Shown here: one piece after another, positions 8,557 to 17,220 of the stretch
Numbering within the stretch: the first letter of the stretch is position 1
Layout of the letters: every line of letters begins with the position of its first letter
Source of the DNA: AP-15 sp963735445
GTDB taxonomy: Bacteria > Pseudomonadota > Alphaproteobacteria > ATCC43930 > CGMCC-115725
Direction of reading: 5' to 3'
Assembly (NCBI GenBank): GCA_963735445.1
Contig: CAVTLC010000033.1
Span: 62,001-126,000 of the forward strand
Length of the DNA: 64,000 nt
Notes under the pieces: generated by a model
The model's database searches: none
Told to the model about the DNA's origin: nothing
What the model saw: only the letters and a program-made list of their open reading frames with translations
Position numbers and translations under genes: made by a program

Positions 8557-10002
8557 GTGATCGTCTTCGATGTCTCACGACTTGTTGCGCGCTCCGGTCG
8601 CGTTACACCGACCGGGATTGATAGAGTAGAGCTCGCCTACGCCCAACATCTCATCGCCGCCGCGACACCACTGACTTTTGTCCGGACCACCGGGTGCGGA
8701 GGGTTTGCGTTGCTGCCACGGCGAGCGGTCGAGAGCTATATCGAGGCCCTGGCCGTCTGCTGGCGAGAGGGAGGCAATCTGCGCCGGCGTGCGCGGGTCC
8801 AGTGGGCGGGGCTTCGTCTGAGGTTGCCGCGCTTGCCGAGACGGCGGTTAGGCAAAGCCCGCGAACGGCTGGGGCGCGAAAAACCGGTTTATCTGCTCGT
8901 ATCGCACCATCATCTCGAAAAGCGGCGTCTCGTTGCCAGGCTCAAGCGGCGTCACGATGCGGTCTTCGTATGCCTAATTCATGATCTGATCCCGATACAA
9001 TTTCCTGAATACGTCAGACCAGGTCATGACAAGCGCCATCTGCGCCGCATCGATACCGCCGCCAAGCTCGCTGACGCCGTGATTGTTCCTTCACAAGCGA
9101 CAAGGGAAGCCGTTCGGCCCTATATCGCAAGCAATGGAGGCGCTCAGCCGATAATCGTGGCGCCCTTTGGCGTCGAATTGCCATCGATCGTGCCGGAAGA
9201 GCAGCCCTTGGCGGAACGGCCCTATTTCGTTTGCCTCGGCACGGTTGAGGCGCGCAAGAACCATCTGCTGTTGCTTAATCTTTGGCGTGATATTGTAGGT
9301 CAAAACGCGGAGCGCGCGCCGGGATTGGTGCTGATCGGCCGGCGTGGATGGGAAATCGAGAACGCGATCGATATGCTCAGCCGCTGTCCGGCACTGCATG
9401 GGATCGTCTCCGAACGCGGGCGCGCATCCGATATCGAAACAGTGCGAATACTGAAGAACGCGCGAGCGTTGCTGCTACCGTCCTATGCCGAAGGTTTCGG
9501 TTTTCCATTGATCGAGGCATTGGCGTCCGGCAATCCTGTGCTGTGCAGTGATTTGCCGGCTCTGCGTGAAATCGGAGGCGCCATTCCGGAGTATTTCGAC
9601 CCCCTCGACGGCAATGCATGGCGCGCGGCGATACTCGACTATGCGTACGACCCCTCGCCGCGTCGCGAAGCGCAACTGCAGCGTTTGTCCAAGTGGCGGG
9701 CACCCTGTTGGTCGGACCATTTCGCGGCAGTCGAGGCGCTGGTCGCCGACATCAGGGGGGCGCGCACAATAATTCTAGCTCACCTCGCCCTTCGGCGATG
9801 CCTTGCGGCCGAGATGGCGAGCCACGGCGGCGAGATCGATCGGCTCCGCTGCAATCCGCCGGCTCTCTTCGGAGAGGATCCGCACGGTCTCGCGGATCTG
9901 ATCCTCGCTGTGCTCTGCCGTCAGAAAAAATCGCAGCCGTGCGGCGCGTTCGGGCACCGCCGGATACAGTATCGGCTGCACATTGACGCCACGCTCGAAT
10001 AG
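8557..10002 (+). CDS. glycosyltransferase family 4/1, 3' end probably frameshifted
   Basis: A GT-B glycosyltransferase: it opens with IVFDVSRLVARSGRVTPTGI, a common start of this group, followed by LVSHHHLEK, VIVPSQATREAV, CLGTVEARKNH and the nucleotide-sugar motif EGFGFPLIEALASG. The start is GTG at 8557. As read, the frame runs 228 nt antisense into the oxoamine synthase gene. A run of six G at 9735-9740 explains this: with five G the frame would end in GRAQ and a TAA at 9770-9772, 2 nt from the neighbour's stop. So about 405 residues are credible and the last ~76 are artefactual. Acceptor unknown; it is paired with HldD. Confidence 0.8.
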   Translation: MIVFDVSRLVARSGRVTPTGIDRVELAYAQHLIAAATPLTFVRTTGCGGFALLPRRAVESYIEALAVCWREGGNLRRRARVQWAGLRLRLPRLPRRRLGKARERLGREKPVYLLVSHHHLEKRRLVARLKRRHDAVFVCLIHDLIPIQFPEYVRPGHDKRHLRRIDTAAKLADAVIVPSQATREAVRPYIASNGGAQPIIVAPFGVELPSIVPEEQPLAERPYFVCLGTVEARKNHLLLLNLWRDIVGQNAERAPGLVLIGRRGWEIENAIDMLSRCPALHGIVSERGRASDIETVRILKNARALLLPSYAEGFGFPLIEALASGNPVLCSDLPALREIGGAIPEYFDPLDGNAWRAAILDYAYDPSPRREAQLQRLSKWRAPCWSDHFAAVEALVADIRGARTIILAHLALRRCLAAEMASHGGEIDRLRCNPPALFGEDPHGLADLILAVLCRQKKSQPCGAFGHRRIQYRLHIDATLE

Positions 10003-10542
10003 CGCTTGCGCGAGCCGCGCAGCGAGAATCGAGCTGCCGGTGATGATCGGTACGATCGCGGCCCCGATCGAACCACCAGCATCAAGTCCCCCAGCCCTCG
10101 CCAAATGCAAAAATAGCTCAGCGCGATCATTTAGCCGGCGCACCCGCTCGGGCTCGCGCTCCAAAACCCCGAGCGCAGCCAATGCCGCCGCTGCAGCTGA
10201 TGGCGCCATCCCGACCGAAAAGACAAAGCCGGGGAGAACCAGTTTCAAATAGTCGACAAGCTCGGCGCGCCCAGCGATATAGCCTCCGCAGGAAACAAGA
10301 CTCTTGCTGAGCGTTCCCATCCAAATGTCGACCTCGCTCGGGTCGACGCCGAAATGATCCGCGGTGCCAAACCCGCGGGGCCCAAGAACCCCAACCGCGT
10401 GCGCCTCATCAACCATCAGCCAGGCACGGTGGCGCCTCGCAACTGCAATAAAGGCCGGCAGATCGGGCACGTCGCCATCCATGCTGTAGTGGCCTTCGAT
10501 GGCCAGCAGCGCATGCCGGTTGCGCGGCCGTGCTTGCGGCAA
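9775..10542 (-). CDS. alpha-oxoamine synthase, C-terminal part (frame 2)
   Basis: The C-terminal two thirds of a PLP-dependent 8-amino-7-oxononanoate synthase/serine palmitoyltransferase-type enzyme. It contains AIEGHYSMDGD, the PLP-binding Asp motif MVDEAHAVGVLG and the Schiff-base Lys in GTLSKSLVSCGG. It joins the fragment 10409-11179 by removing one T at about 10546 (minus strand CTGCTTGCC read as CTGCTGCC), giving one protein of about 465 aa. This family condenses an acyl thioester with an amino acid, with decarboxylation, to give a 2-amino-3-ketone. As the last gene after the polyketide synthase it is the likely off-loading enzyme. Confidence 0.85.
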   Translation of the reverse strand: MPQARPRNRHALLAIEGHYSMDGDVPDLPAFIAVARRHRAWLMVDEAHAVGVLGPRGFGTADHFGVDPSEVDIWMGTLSKSLVSCGGYIAGRAELVDYLKLVLPGFVFSVGMAPSAAAAALAALGVLEREPERVRRLNDRAELFLHLARAGGLDAGGSIGAAIVPIITGSSILAARLAQALFERGVNVQPILYPAVPERAARLRFFLTAEHSEDQIRETVRILSEESRRIAAEPIDLAAVARHLGRKASPKGEVS

Positions 10543-11179
10543 GCAGGCGGTCGGCGGTCTCGTAATCGAGATGGGCGAACGGCACCCGCCGCGCCCCTGA
10601 CAATCGCGCTCCCTCGACGATGCTGTTGTGGATCAAGCCGTCGTGGACAATCACGTCGTTGCGGCCGAGAAGATGCCCGATCAGCGTGACATTGGTCGAA
10701 TGGCCGCCGACCAGCGCCAGGCTGTCTTCAGCGCCGTGCAGACGGGCCAACGCCCATTCAAGATCGCGATGAATGGCCCGCTCGCCGGAGACCGGGCGGC
10801 TCGCCGACACCGTCGTGCCCCATTGGTCGATTGCCGCCTTGGCCGCCGCGGTGATTTCGGGATGACCGTTGAGACCCAGGTAGTTGTACGAGGCGAAGTT
10901 GGTGTATCGCTTTCCTTGAACCGTCGTTTCGGCGCCGGCGACACCTTCGTGCACACGGAAGAATGGATCGGTGATGCCGAGGAATTCCGCTGCGTTGCGG
11001 AGCATGCGCAGCTCTGCGGAACCCTCCAGGTCCGCCACGCTTAGCCGGCTGGATTCGCCGGAACCCGGGCCAATTCGGTCCGTCTTCGACGCCACTCCCC
11101 GTGGCGAGCCTGCGGATAGCTTTTGCAGCAGGCTTGCCTTTGCTTCCGGCGACAGACCAAAAAGGTTGCGCCCCAGCAT
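10409..11179 (-). CDS. alpha-oxoamine synthase, N-terminal part (frame 1)
   Basis: The N-terminal part of the same enzyme: a ~65-residue leader, then the FASYNYLGLNGHPEI substrate/PLP-fold motif, the GTTVSASRPVSGERAIH loop, and LVGGHSTNVTLIGHLLG with HDGLIHNS. The true frame leaves this reading at ADRLL (about 10546) and continues in the other frame. The start ATG at 11179 lies 5 nt after the stop of the polyketide synthase, so expression is almost certainly coupled to it. The longer N-terminal leader resembles stand-alone oxoamine synthases associated with PKS rather than BioF. Confidence 0.85.
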   Translation of the reverse strand: MLGRNLFGLSPEAKASLLQKLSAGSPRGVASKTDRIGPGSGESSRLSVADLEGSAELRMLRNAAEFLGITDPFFRVHEGVAGAETTVQGKRYTNFASYNYLGLNGHPEITAAAKAAIDQWGTTVSASRPVSGERAIHRDLEWALARLHGAEDSLALVGGHSTNVTLIGHLLGRNDVIVHDGLIHNSIVEGARLSGARRVPFAHLDYETADRLLAASTAAQPACAAGHRRPLQHGWRRARSAGLYCSCEAPPCLADG

Positions 11180-11184
11180 CGTCG

Positions 11185-14100
11185 CTAATCCGCAGCGACC
11201 GTTCTTGGCGCGGCCCGAGCCAGGATTGTCGGGCTCGTGACCGCATTGAAAGCCTCGTGCCGCGCCGCTAGGGCTGCAATTTCCGTGGCCTCTGAGGCTC
11301 GCACCGAATTGGTGGTAAACCCTGCGGCAATCGAGGCAACGCTGGTTCCCTCGGCCAGTGACACGAGCGGCAAATCGATCGCCAAACGACTCTCGAGCGC
11401 AAGCCGCAGTTCGACTGCCATCAAGGAATCCATTCCCATTTGCGAGAGCGGACGAGAGGGGTCGATATCGCCGGCCGGCAGTTTCAGGATCCGCGCAGCT
11501 TCCTCAGTGATAATGCTCCGCAACATCCCTCGCGCCGCGTCCGGATCGAGGCCGTGCAATCTGGTGGCAAGCTTCTCGTTGTCGGGGGCCGCATCACTTC
11601 GATGTCGGATCTCGGAGAAAAGTGGCGTCGCTAGTACCGGAAGAAGGCGCTTTGCTTCGACCCAATTGGTTTCGGCGCAGGCGACGAATGGCAGCCCGCT
11701 TGCCAGCATCGCCGGCAGCATTGCCAAGGCTCGCGCTGCCGTCATCGGTTTTGAACCGAGCCTGCGCGCCAACTCCTCGCGCATCTCCGGCCGATCAGCC
11801 AAGTATCCGGCGTCTTCAATCGGTCCCCACGCGATTGCCAATGCCGGCCGACCCTCCGCATGCCGCCGCCTCGCCAGCGTCTCGAGCGCCATGTTGGCCG
11901 CCACATAGGCGCCTTGCCCCGGCGCACCGAGGATGGTGGTCGCCGATGAAAACAGCAGGAACAGCTCGATTGGGTCGTCGCGGGTGAGTTCGTCCAGTAC
12001 CAGAGCGCCGTCGAGCTTTGGGCGGAGAACTTCTTCGAGGTCACTCTCATCGATATCCGCGGTCAACCTGTCGTTGATAGTCGAGGCCGCATGTACGATA
12101 CCGCGTAGCGACGGCTGCGTCGCGCGGACGCGGTCCAGCACTTCAGCGAAGGATTCGGGGTCGGCAACATCGCAACGGTAAACGCAGACATCGGCGCCTG
12201 CCGACTTCAGCTCTGCGATTTTTTCTTCGCATCCCGGCGTCTCGGCGCCGCGTCGACCAAGCAAGGCGATCGCCCCGGCGCCGTGTTCGACGAGCCAGCG
12301 GGCAGTCTCAAATCCGAACCCCTCAACCCCACCGGTGACGAGATACGTTCCGTCATGACGCGCCGAGAAAGCCGGCGGCTCGCGTAACGGCAGCTTGCCA
12401 TCGGAATCCGGAACTAAGACCAATTTGCCGATATGGCCCGAGGCCTGCATCAACCGAAAGGCAGCGTCAACCTCCGAATAATAGAATTCCCGATAAGCCA
12501 GAGGCCGGATCGCCCCTTGCTCGAGCAGGGACGACATTTCGGCCAGCAATGACCGGGCAAGCGCAGGCCGACGCAATGGCAGCTGATCAATGTCGATCGC
12601 AAAAAAAGAGACGTTCTGCCGGAACGGCCGCAGATGTAGGCGCCGATTGAGATAGAAGTCGCGCTTACCCAGTTCGAGGAAGCGGCCAAACGGTTTCAGC
12701 ACCTCGAGACTGCGATCCATCGCCTCGCCGCTCAACGAATTTAGAACGACATCGACCCCCTCGCCGCCGGTGATCTCGCGCACCGCATCGGCAAAATCGA
12801 GATCGCGCGAGTCGAGCACATGATCGGCTCCGGCCAGTCGCAAAAAACTTTGTTTTATCGCCGAACCAGCGGTGGCAATCACCACCGCGCCGCGATGTTT
12901 CGCGTATTGAATCGCCGCGAGGCCGATCCCGCCCGCTGCGGCATGGACGAGCAGATGCTCGCCGGGTTCGAGTTGCGCCAAGTTACCCAGCGCGTAGATC
13001 ACGGTCACAAAGGCGACCGGCAATGTCGCCGCAGCAGTAAAGCTTAGACCGGCAGGAATTGGAGCCACCGCGTCGGCGATCGTAACCACGCGGGTTCCCA
13101 GCGCCTCCGGGGCAAATCCCATGACCCGGTCGCCGACCCTAACAGCCTCCACATCGGCGCCAATAGCGCACACGATTCCGGCGCATTCGAGCCCAAAGCC
13201 AGATCCGGCAAAGCCATCGATCAGCGCCTCCTCCGGCAAAAGCCCCATCGCCCACATGACGTCACGAAAATTCAATCCCGCTGCCCGTACCTCGATCTCG
13301 ATCTCACCCGGTCCGATAGGCCGCGACGGCTGCGTCACCCACCCGAGCGAATTAAGGCCATCAGCCGAGCTGACCGCCAACTTGACGCGCTGATCTGGGG
13401 CAGCAAGACGAGGCGGCAGCCCTGGTCGTAGTCGCGGTACACGGCGCCCATGCGGTGTCCACACGATCTCGGTTTCCGGTGTCGTCGCCGCGATCTCGTC
13501 GGCTATTTGCCGCGCTTGCGAATTGGTGCTCGTCCCCGTGGCGAGGTCGATCATCCGGATAGACAATCGCGGCAGTTCATTGGCGAGGACACGTGCAAAG
13601 CCCCACAATGCAGCGCCGGCCAAACCAGCGTTCTGGGCTCCCGGTGCTGCCTGGTGCACATCACGCGTTACGAGCCAGAGTACCGCCCCCCGCTTCGCCG
13701 CCGCATGGGCGATCCGCGCCAGTGCCGCGACTTGCTGCGCCACGCTGGCCCCAGCCGCCTCAGTAGCCAAAAAAATCGCGATTTCGGAGCTGCCATCGGT
13801 ATCGCCGGGGGCGAGCAATATCTCTGCGTCACTGCTGAACTCTGCGACGACCACCCGATGACCCACGCCCTCCAACCGGTCGATGAGCACCCGGCGGAGC
13901 GGTGCATCCTCGCCGATCACGACGACGGCGCAACGAGTCATAGTTTCAGCGGCGGCCGTGTCATCGCGACGCGGCGCACTCGCCCAGAATGCTGAGGTGG
14001 GCCAGGGGCCGATCGCCAACTCTGCACCGCCATCGGCACAAAATCCTGCAGCCGTCAGTTCGGCCTGCCATTCCTCGCACGAGCGCAACGGCGATACGAC

Positions 14101-14241
14101 GCAGTCCGAGCGATCCCTCACCCACCAATCCTCGCTTTGACCGAACACAATGTCCCAAATAGCATTGGGCTCCGGTTCAACAGCGAGAAACACGCCGCCG
14201 GGAACAATCAATTCGTGCAGTGCGGCCAGCGACACGCGCAT
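11185..14241 (-). CDS. type I polyketide synthase, pseudoKR-ER-KR-ACP part
   Basis: The largest fragment (1018 residues) of the polyketide synthase. In order: the end of a methyltransferase-like region; a structural pseudo-ketoreductase; an enoylreductase (FAGSGFGLECAG, NADPH loop HAAAGGIGLAAIQYAKHRGA); a ketoreductase (VTGGVEGFGFETARW, Ser in FSSATT, Tyr in GQGAYVAANMAL); and a C-terminal acyl carrier protein with the phosphopantetheine serine in MGMDSLMAVELR at about residue 925. No thioesterase follows, so release must come from another enzyme, most simply the oxoamine synthase next door. It continues from the 14177-15610 fragment after a one-base shift near 14230-14260. Confidence 0.9.
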   Translation of the reverse strand: MRVSLAALHELIVPGGVFLAVEPEPNAIWDIVFGQSEDWWVRDRSDCVVSPLRSCEEWQAELTAAGFCADGGAELAIGPWPTSAFWASAPRRDDTAAAETMTRCAVVVIGEDAPLRRVLIDRLEGVGHRVVVAEFSSDAEILLAPGDTDGSSEIAIFLATEAAGASVAQQVAALARIAHAAAKRGAVLWLVTRDVHQAAPGAQNAGLAGAALWGFARVLANELPRLSIRMIDLATGTSTNSQARQIADEIAATTPETEIVWTPHGRRVPRLRPGLPPRLAAPDQRVKLAVSSADGLNSLGWVTQPSRPIGPGEIEIEVRAAGLNFRDVMWAMGLLPEEALIDGFAGSGFGLECAGIVCAIGADVEAVRVGDRVMGFAPEALGTRVVTIADAVAPIPAGLSFTAAATLPVAFVTVIYALGNLAQLEPGEHLLVHAAAGGIGLAAIQYAKHRGAVVIATAGSAIKQSFLRLAGADHVLDSRDLDFADAVREITGGEGVDVVLNSLSGEAMDRSLEVLKPFGRFLELGKRDFYLNRRLHLRPFRQNVSFFAIDIDQLPLRRPALARSLLAEMSSLLEQGAIRPLAYREFYYSEVDAAFRLMQASGHIGKLVLVPDSDGKLPLREPPAFSARHDGTYLVTGGVEGFGFETARWLVEHGAGAIALLGRRGAETPGCEEKIAELKSAGADVCVYRCDVADPESFAEVLDRVRATQPSLRGIVHAASTINDRLTADIDESDLEEVLRPKLDGALVLDELTRDDPIELFLLFSSATTILGAPGQGAYVAANMALETLARRRHAEGRPALAIAWGPIEDAGYLADRPEMREELARRLGSKPMTAARALAMLPAMLASGLPFVACAETNWVEAKRLLPVLATPLFSEIRHRSDAAPDNEKLATRLHGLDPDAARGMLRSIITEEAARILKLPAGDIDPSRPLSQMGMDSLMAVELRLALESRLAIDLPLVSLAEGTSVASIAAGFTTNSVRASEATEIAALAARHEAFNAVTSPTILARAAPRTVAAD

Positions 14242-15610
14242 CGATCTGCAGCCGCGCGCATGAATTGACTGCCACTATGATATCGAACCGTGTATTGCCA
14301 ATAGCGTGCCTTGGGAACCCTGGCGCCCAACGGTGGGCCGACGCGCCGCCATACCGTTGCGTGACCGTTGCGAGTCGCTCGACTTGCGCGGGATCGCTAC
14401 TGGTGGCGAAATAGGCGAGAGTGGTCGGGAATTTCGCCAAGCGCTGCAATAACCGTCCGGTCACAACGGCGTCGCCGCCGATTTGGAGAATCCGCAATGG
14501 TCGGTTAGCCGGCCACCGCGCCGAAATCTCCGCCAACGCCTCACCAAGAAAATTGACCCCCGCAACGGTTGCAGGTGAAGCCTGCAGCAGATTTTCGCAC
14601 ATCGCCGATGTCGCGGATGCCGTCGGCGTCAGCCCATCGGTTAGTATCGTTGGGACTTCTTGGAGGGCTGCGCTGACCAGAGCCAGTTCGGCAACAAGGT
14701 CCGGGGCTTCTGCTAAGAGCGATCGCCAGATTTCGTCGGCGTCGGGCAGATCGGGTTCGACCGCGAACCGCCATTCACCATTGATCTCGGAAGCCCCTCC
14801 CAGGCGCTCGACCGATCGCAGCAGACACTCCGCAAGTGCGGCCGATGGCGGAGAAATGCGTCCGGCGTCCACCAGTTCGCGGATCGAAAAAGGTCTGCCC
14901 GGTTCATGAAATGGGCGCCACAGCTGGGATCCAACGGCGCCAATCAACGCTTCCAGTAGCGCCCCATCTTCGTGACGCACCGGGTCGGGAGTGAGGGTCG
15001 CCGCAAGCTGCGGCAGTAACCGATGCACCTCCTCCAATACCGCCGGAGGTTCACCTTCGCCCAGAGGTGCGGCGAGCAAATCGACCCGAAACGTACACTG
15101 CCCGACCGAGGTCCTTCGGTTGAGCTCGACGCGGCGGAACCAGCAGCCGGTCAGTTCGGCGACGATCTCGCTCCTCTCATCAAACAGCAACACATTCGCC
15201 GATACGGACCTTACCCCAATGTGGGTCAGCCGTAGCTGAGCGCGCCGGCAAGCGCGACCGAACGGGGCAGCAAGCCGGACTTTTTCAAAGCGCCATGGCA
15301 GAAAACAAGTTTCTGCGGCTTCCTGCCTCGTTGACGCCAGCAGCGCCAGCATTCCTTGAAGCGCGCCATCGAGCAAAGCGGGGTGCAGTAGATAGGAATC
15401 CAGCGGTTCGTCAATCGCAGTCGGGTCGAGGTGCGCGACCGCCCGGTCGGCGTCGAGGATATCAACCCGATCTACGATGCGAAAGCGACTACCATAATGC
15501 AAACCCCATTGCAGCGGCCAGCCGATATAGACTGGCCTTGTCGATACTATTGAGGGTGGCGGTGTTGTCGGGCCAATGCACTGGGGAAGGTGGGCGATTG
15601 CCGAAAGCAA
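14177..15610 (-). CDS. type I polyketide synthase, end of DH and methyltransferase-like region
   Basis: This frame carries the second half of the dehydratase (LHYGSRFRIVDRVDI and the acid motif LLHPALLDGALQGM) followed by a ~400-residue region in the position of the C-methyltransferase of reducing PKSs. The expected SAM motif is degenerate (LRILQIGGDAVVTGRLL, without the acidic E-x-G-x-G-x-G pattern), so methylation is probably absent. It joins the previous fragment by deleting one T from TTT at about 15501 (GGGTTTGCAT to GGGTTGCAT), which restores MGLHYGSRF. Confidence 0.85.
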   Translation of the reverse strand: MLSAIAHLPQCIGPTTPPPSIVSTRPVYIGWPLQWGLHYGSRFRIVDRVDILDADRAVAHLDPTAIDEPLDSYLLHPALLDGALQGMLALLASTRQEAAETCFLPWRFEKVRLAAPFGRACRRAQLRLTHIGVRSVSANVLLFDERSEIVAELTGCWFRRVELNRRTSVGQCTFRVDLLAAPLGEGEPPAVLEEVHRLLPQLAATLTPDPVRHEDGALLEALIGAVGSQLWRPFHEPGRPFSIRELVDAGRISPPSAALAECLLRSVERLGGASEINGEWRFAVEPDLPDADEIWRSLLAEAPDLVAELALVSAALQEVPTILTDGLTPTASATSAMCENLLQASPATVAGVNFLGEALAEISARWPANRPLRILQIGGDAVVTGRLLQRLAKFPTTLAYFATSSDPAQVERLATVTQRYGGASAHRWAPGFPRHAIGNTRFDIIVAVNSCARLQIDARVAGRTARIDCSRRRVSRC

Positions 15611-16442
15611 TCCGACCGACCGCGTGCTGGGTCATCGGCTCATCCGACAGACGCGGTCGGCTCATCAGCTCCCAATCGCCGTCGTCCGATACTAGGGCGG
15701 TGCGCAGTTCGCGCATTCGTCCCTTTTCAAACGGCAAGGGCCGCCGTATCTCGACATCAGCGGCTTCGAGAATCGCGGCATCCGGCCAGCGCCAATGGGC
15801 AGCAGCGAGCGCCGTCTCAATAATCGCCGAAGCTGGATATATTGCTACCTCTTCAACGACGTGATCACCAATCCAAGGAAGCACCTGCTGGTCGAGGTGA
15901 TTTGACCAGGTTGGCACGTGACCGCGTTGCCTGAACCCGAGCAGCGGGTGATCGAACGGCGGGTCGAGAAGTTCGGCTGTTTCGATGGTCTTCTCGAACC
16001 AAAATCTTTGGCGATCCCATGAATAGAGCGGCAAGCCCCGCGGATTAGCGGGACCCTCGAAGCGGGGCGTCGAAGCCCAATCGTAACCCGAAACATACGC
16101 TTGTGCAGCAATGCCCGGGAATGGATCCCCGCCGGCATCATCATGCGACAGGGTCGCCAAGACGCGGCCCTCTGCTTGAGCGTTTCGCAGCCCATCCGTT
16201 AAATAGGAGTGAAGTATTGGGTTCGGCCCGATCTCGACGAAAATGCGATACTCATCGGCAATCAACGCAGCTGCCGCTTCGGCAAAGCGCACTGGATTTC
16301 TGATATTGCGCCACCAATAATCAGCGTCGAGCTGTTCGTTTTTGATCACAGCCCCGGTTACCGTCGATGCGAGCTTTGCCCCGGGCGATCGAGAAACCAG
16401 CCCGTCCAAACTCGCCAATAATTCCTCTCGCACCGGTTCCAT
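15489..16442 (-). CDS. type I polyketide synthase, AT end and first half of DH
   Basis: It begins within the acyltransferase at the specificity motif and runs through the AT C-terminal subdomain (WWRNIRNPVRFAEAAAALI, FVEIGPNPIL) into the N-terminal hot-dog of the dehydratase (HPLLGFR, GDHVVEEVAIYPASAIIE). The DH His is present, but the Gly of the canonical HxxxGxxxxP is Glu. Removing one T at about 16472 joins it to the upstream fragment and recreates FAFHS, the malonyl-CoA-type AT motif. The frame's own start codon is internal to the real protein. Confidence 0.85.
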   Translation of the reverse strand: MEPVREELLASLDGLVSRSPGAKLASTVTGAVIKNEQLDADYWWRNIRNPVRFAEAAAALIADEYRIFVEIGPNPILHSYLTDGLRNAQAEGRVLATLSHDDAGGDPFPGIAAQAYVSGYDWASTPRFEGPANPRGLPLYSWDRQRFWFEKTIETAELLDPPFDHPLLGFRQRGHVPTWSNHLDQQVLPWIGDHVVEEVAIYPASAIIETALAAAHWRWPDAAILEAADVEIRRPLPFEKGRMRELRTALVSDDGDWELMSRPRLSDEPMTQHAVGRIAFGNRPPSPVHWPDNTATLNSIDKASLYRLAAAMGFALW

Positions 16443-17220
16443 GAGCTGCGAGTGGAAGGCGAAATTCCAAACCGAGCGAGCGGCACCAGATACCCCGAGC
16501 GCGCGCTTCGGCGACGAGTTGTTTAATATCCTCCGCCGATCCCGAGACGGTCACCGACTGCGCGGCATTGAGGGCGGCAATCTCCGCCGCGCAGCCGATC
16601 TCGGCGAGAAAGTCGCGCGCCTCCTCGCAGCCCAGCGCCAGCGCCGCCATTCGCCCGTTACCATAGGTGCGCTGCTGGCAGCGGCTGCGGGCGATGACAA
16701 TTTGTGCCGCGTCGGCAAGCGACAATGCATCAGCGCTCCACGCGGCAGCAATTTCGCCGACGCTATGTCCGAGGTGAGCGCCGGCCACAATGCCATTCGC
16801 ACGCAATGCACTGACAATGCCGACTTGGATCGCAAAAAGCAGCGGCTGAGCGATGTCGGCGCGAGCAAGCGCCGTTGCCTCCACCCCGTCCTCTATCCGA
16901 GCAAACAACCGACCAGCCAAGCTCGGCGCAGAGGAGGCTATCGACAGCTTCGACAGCGGCGCGAAACGTGCCACTCGTGCGCAGCGCCGCTTGCCCCATC
17001 CCGGGATATTGCGCGCCATTACCGGAGAAGACAAACGCGAGCCGGGCGCCCACGACAGCGGTCCCGCTAACGATTTCGGGGCCCGTCTCGTTTCCGTGAA
17101 AACGGTCGAGAGCATCGACAAACCCGTTGCGATTGCCGCTCTGGATTGCCAAGCGGTGGCGTTGATGGTCGCGCCCGCGGGCTGCGGCGCGCAATAGGCC
17201 GGGCAGCTGCGTATCCGCAA
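16321..17220 (-). CDS. type I polyketide synthase, acyltransferase core
   Basis: Only the part from about 16900 to 16470 belongs to the real protein. It carries the AT active-site GHSVGEIAAAW, the preceding ADIAQPLLFAIQVG and the following NGRMAALALG. The first ~105 residues of this open frame are out-of-frame shadow of the fragment upstream. Removal of one G from TGGTCGGTTG (about 16895) gives ELGWSLFARIEDG and joins it to the ketosynthase fragment. Confidence 0.8.
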   Translation of the reverse strand: MRIRSCPAYCAPQPAGATINATAWQSRAAIATGLSMLSTVFTETRRAPKSLAGPLSWAPGSRLSSPVMARNIPGWGKRRCARVARFAPLSKLSIASSAPSLAGRLFARIEDGVEATALARADIAQPLLFAIQVGIVSALRANGIVAGAHLGHSVGEIAAAWSADALSLADAAQIVIARSRCQQRTYGNGRMAALALGCEEARDFLAEIGCAAEIAALNAAQSVTVSGSAEDIKQLVAEARARGIWCRSLGLEFRLPLAAHGTGARGIIGEFGRAGFSIARGKARIDGNRGCDQKRTARR

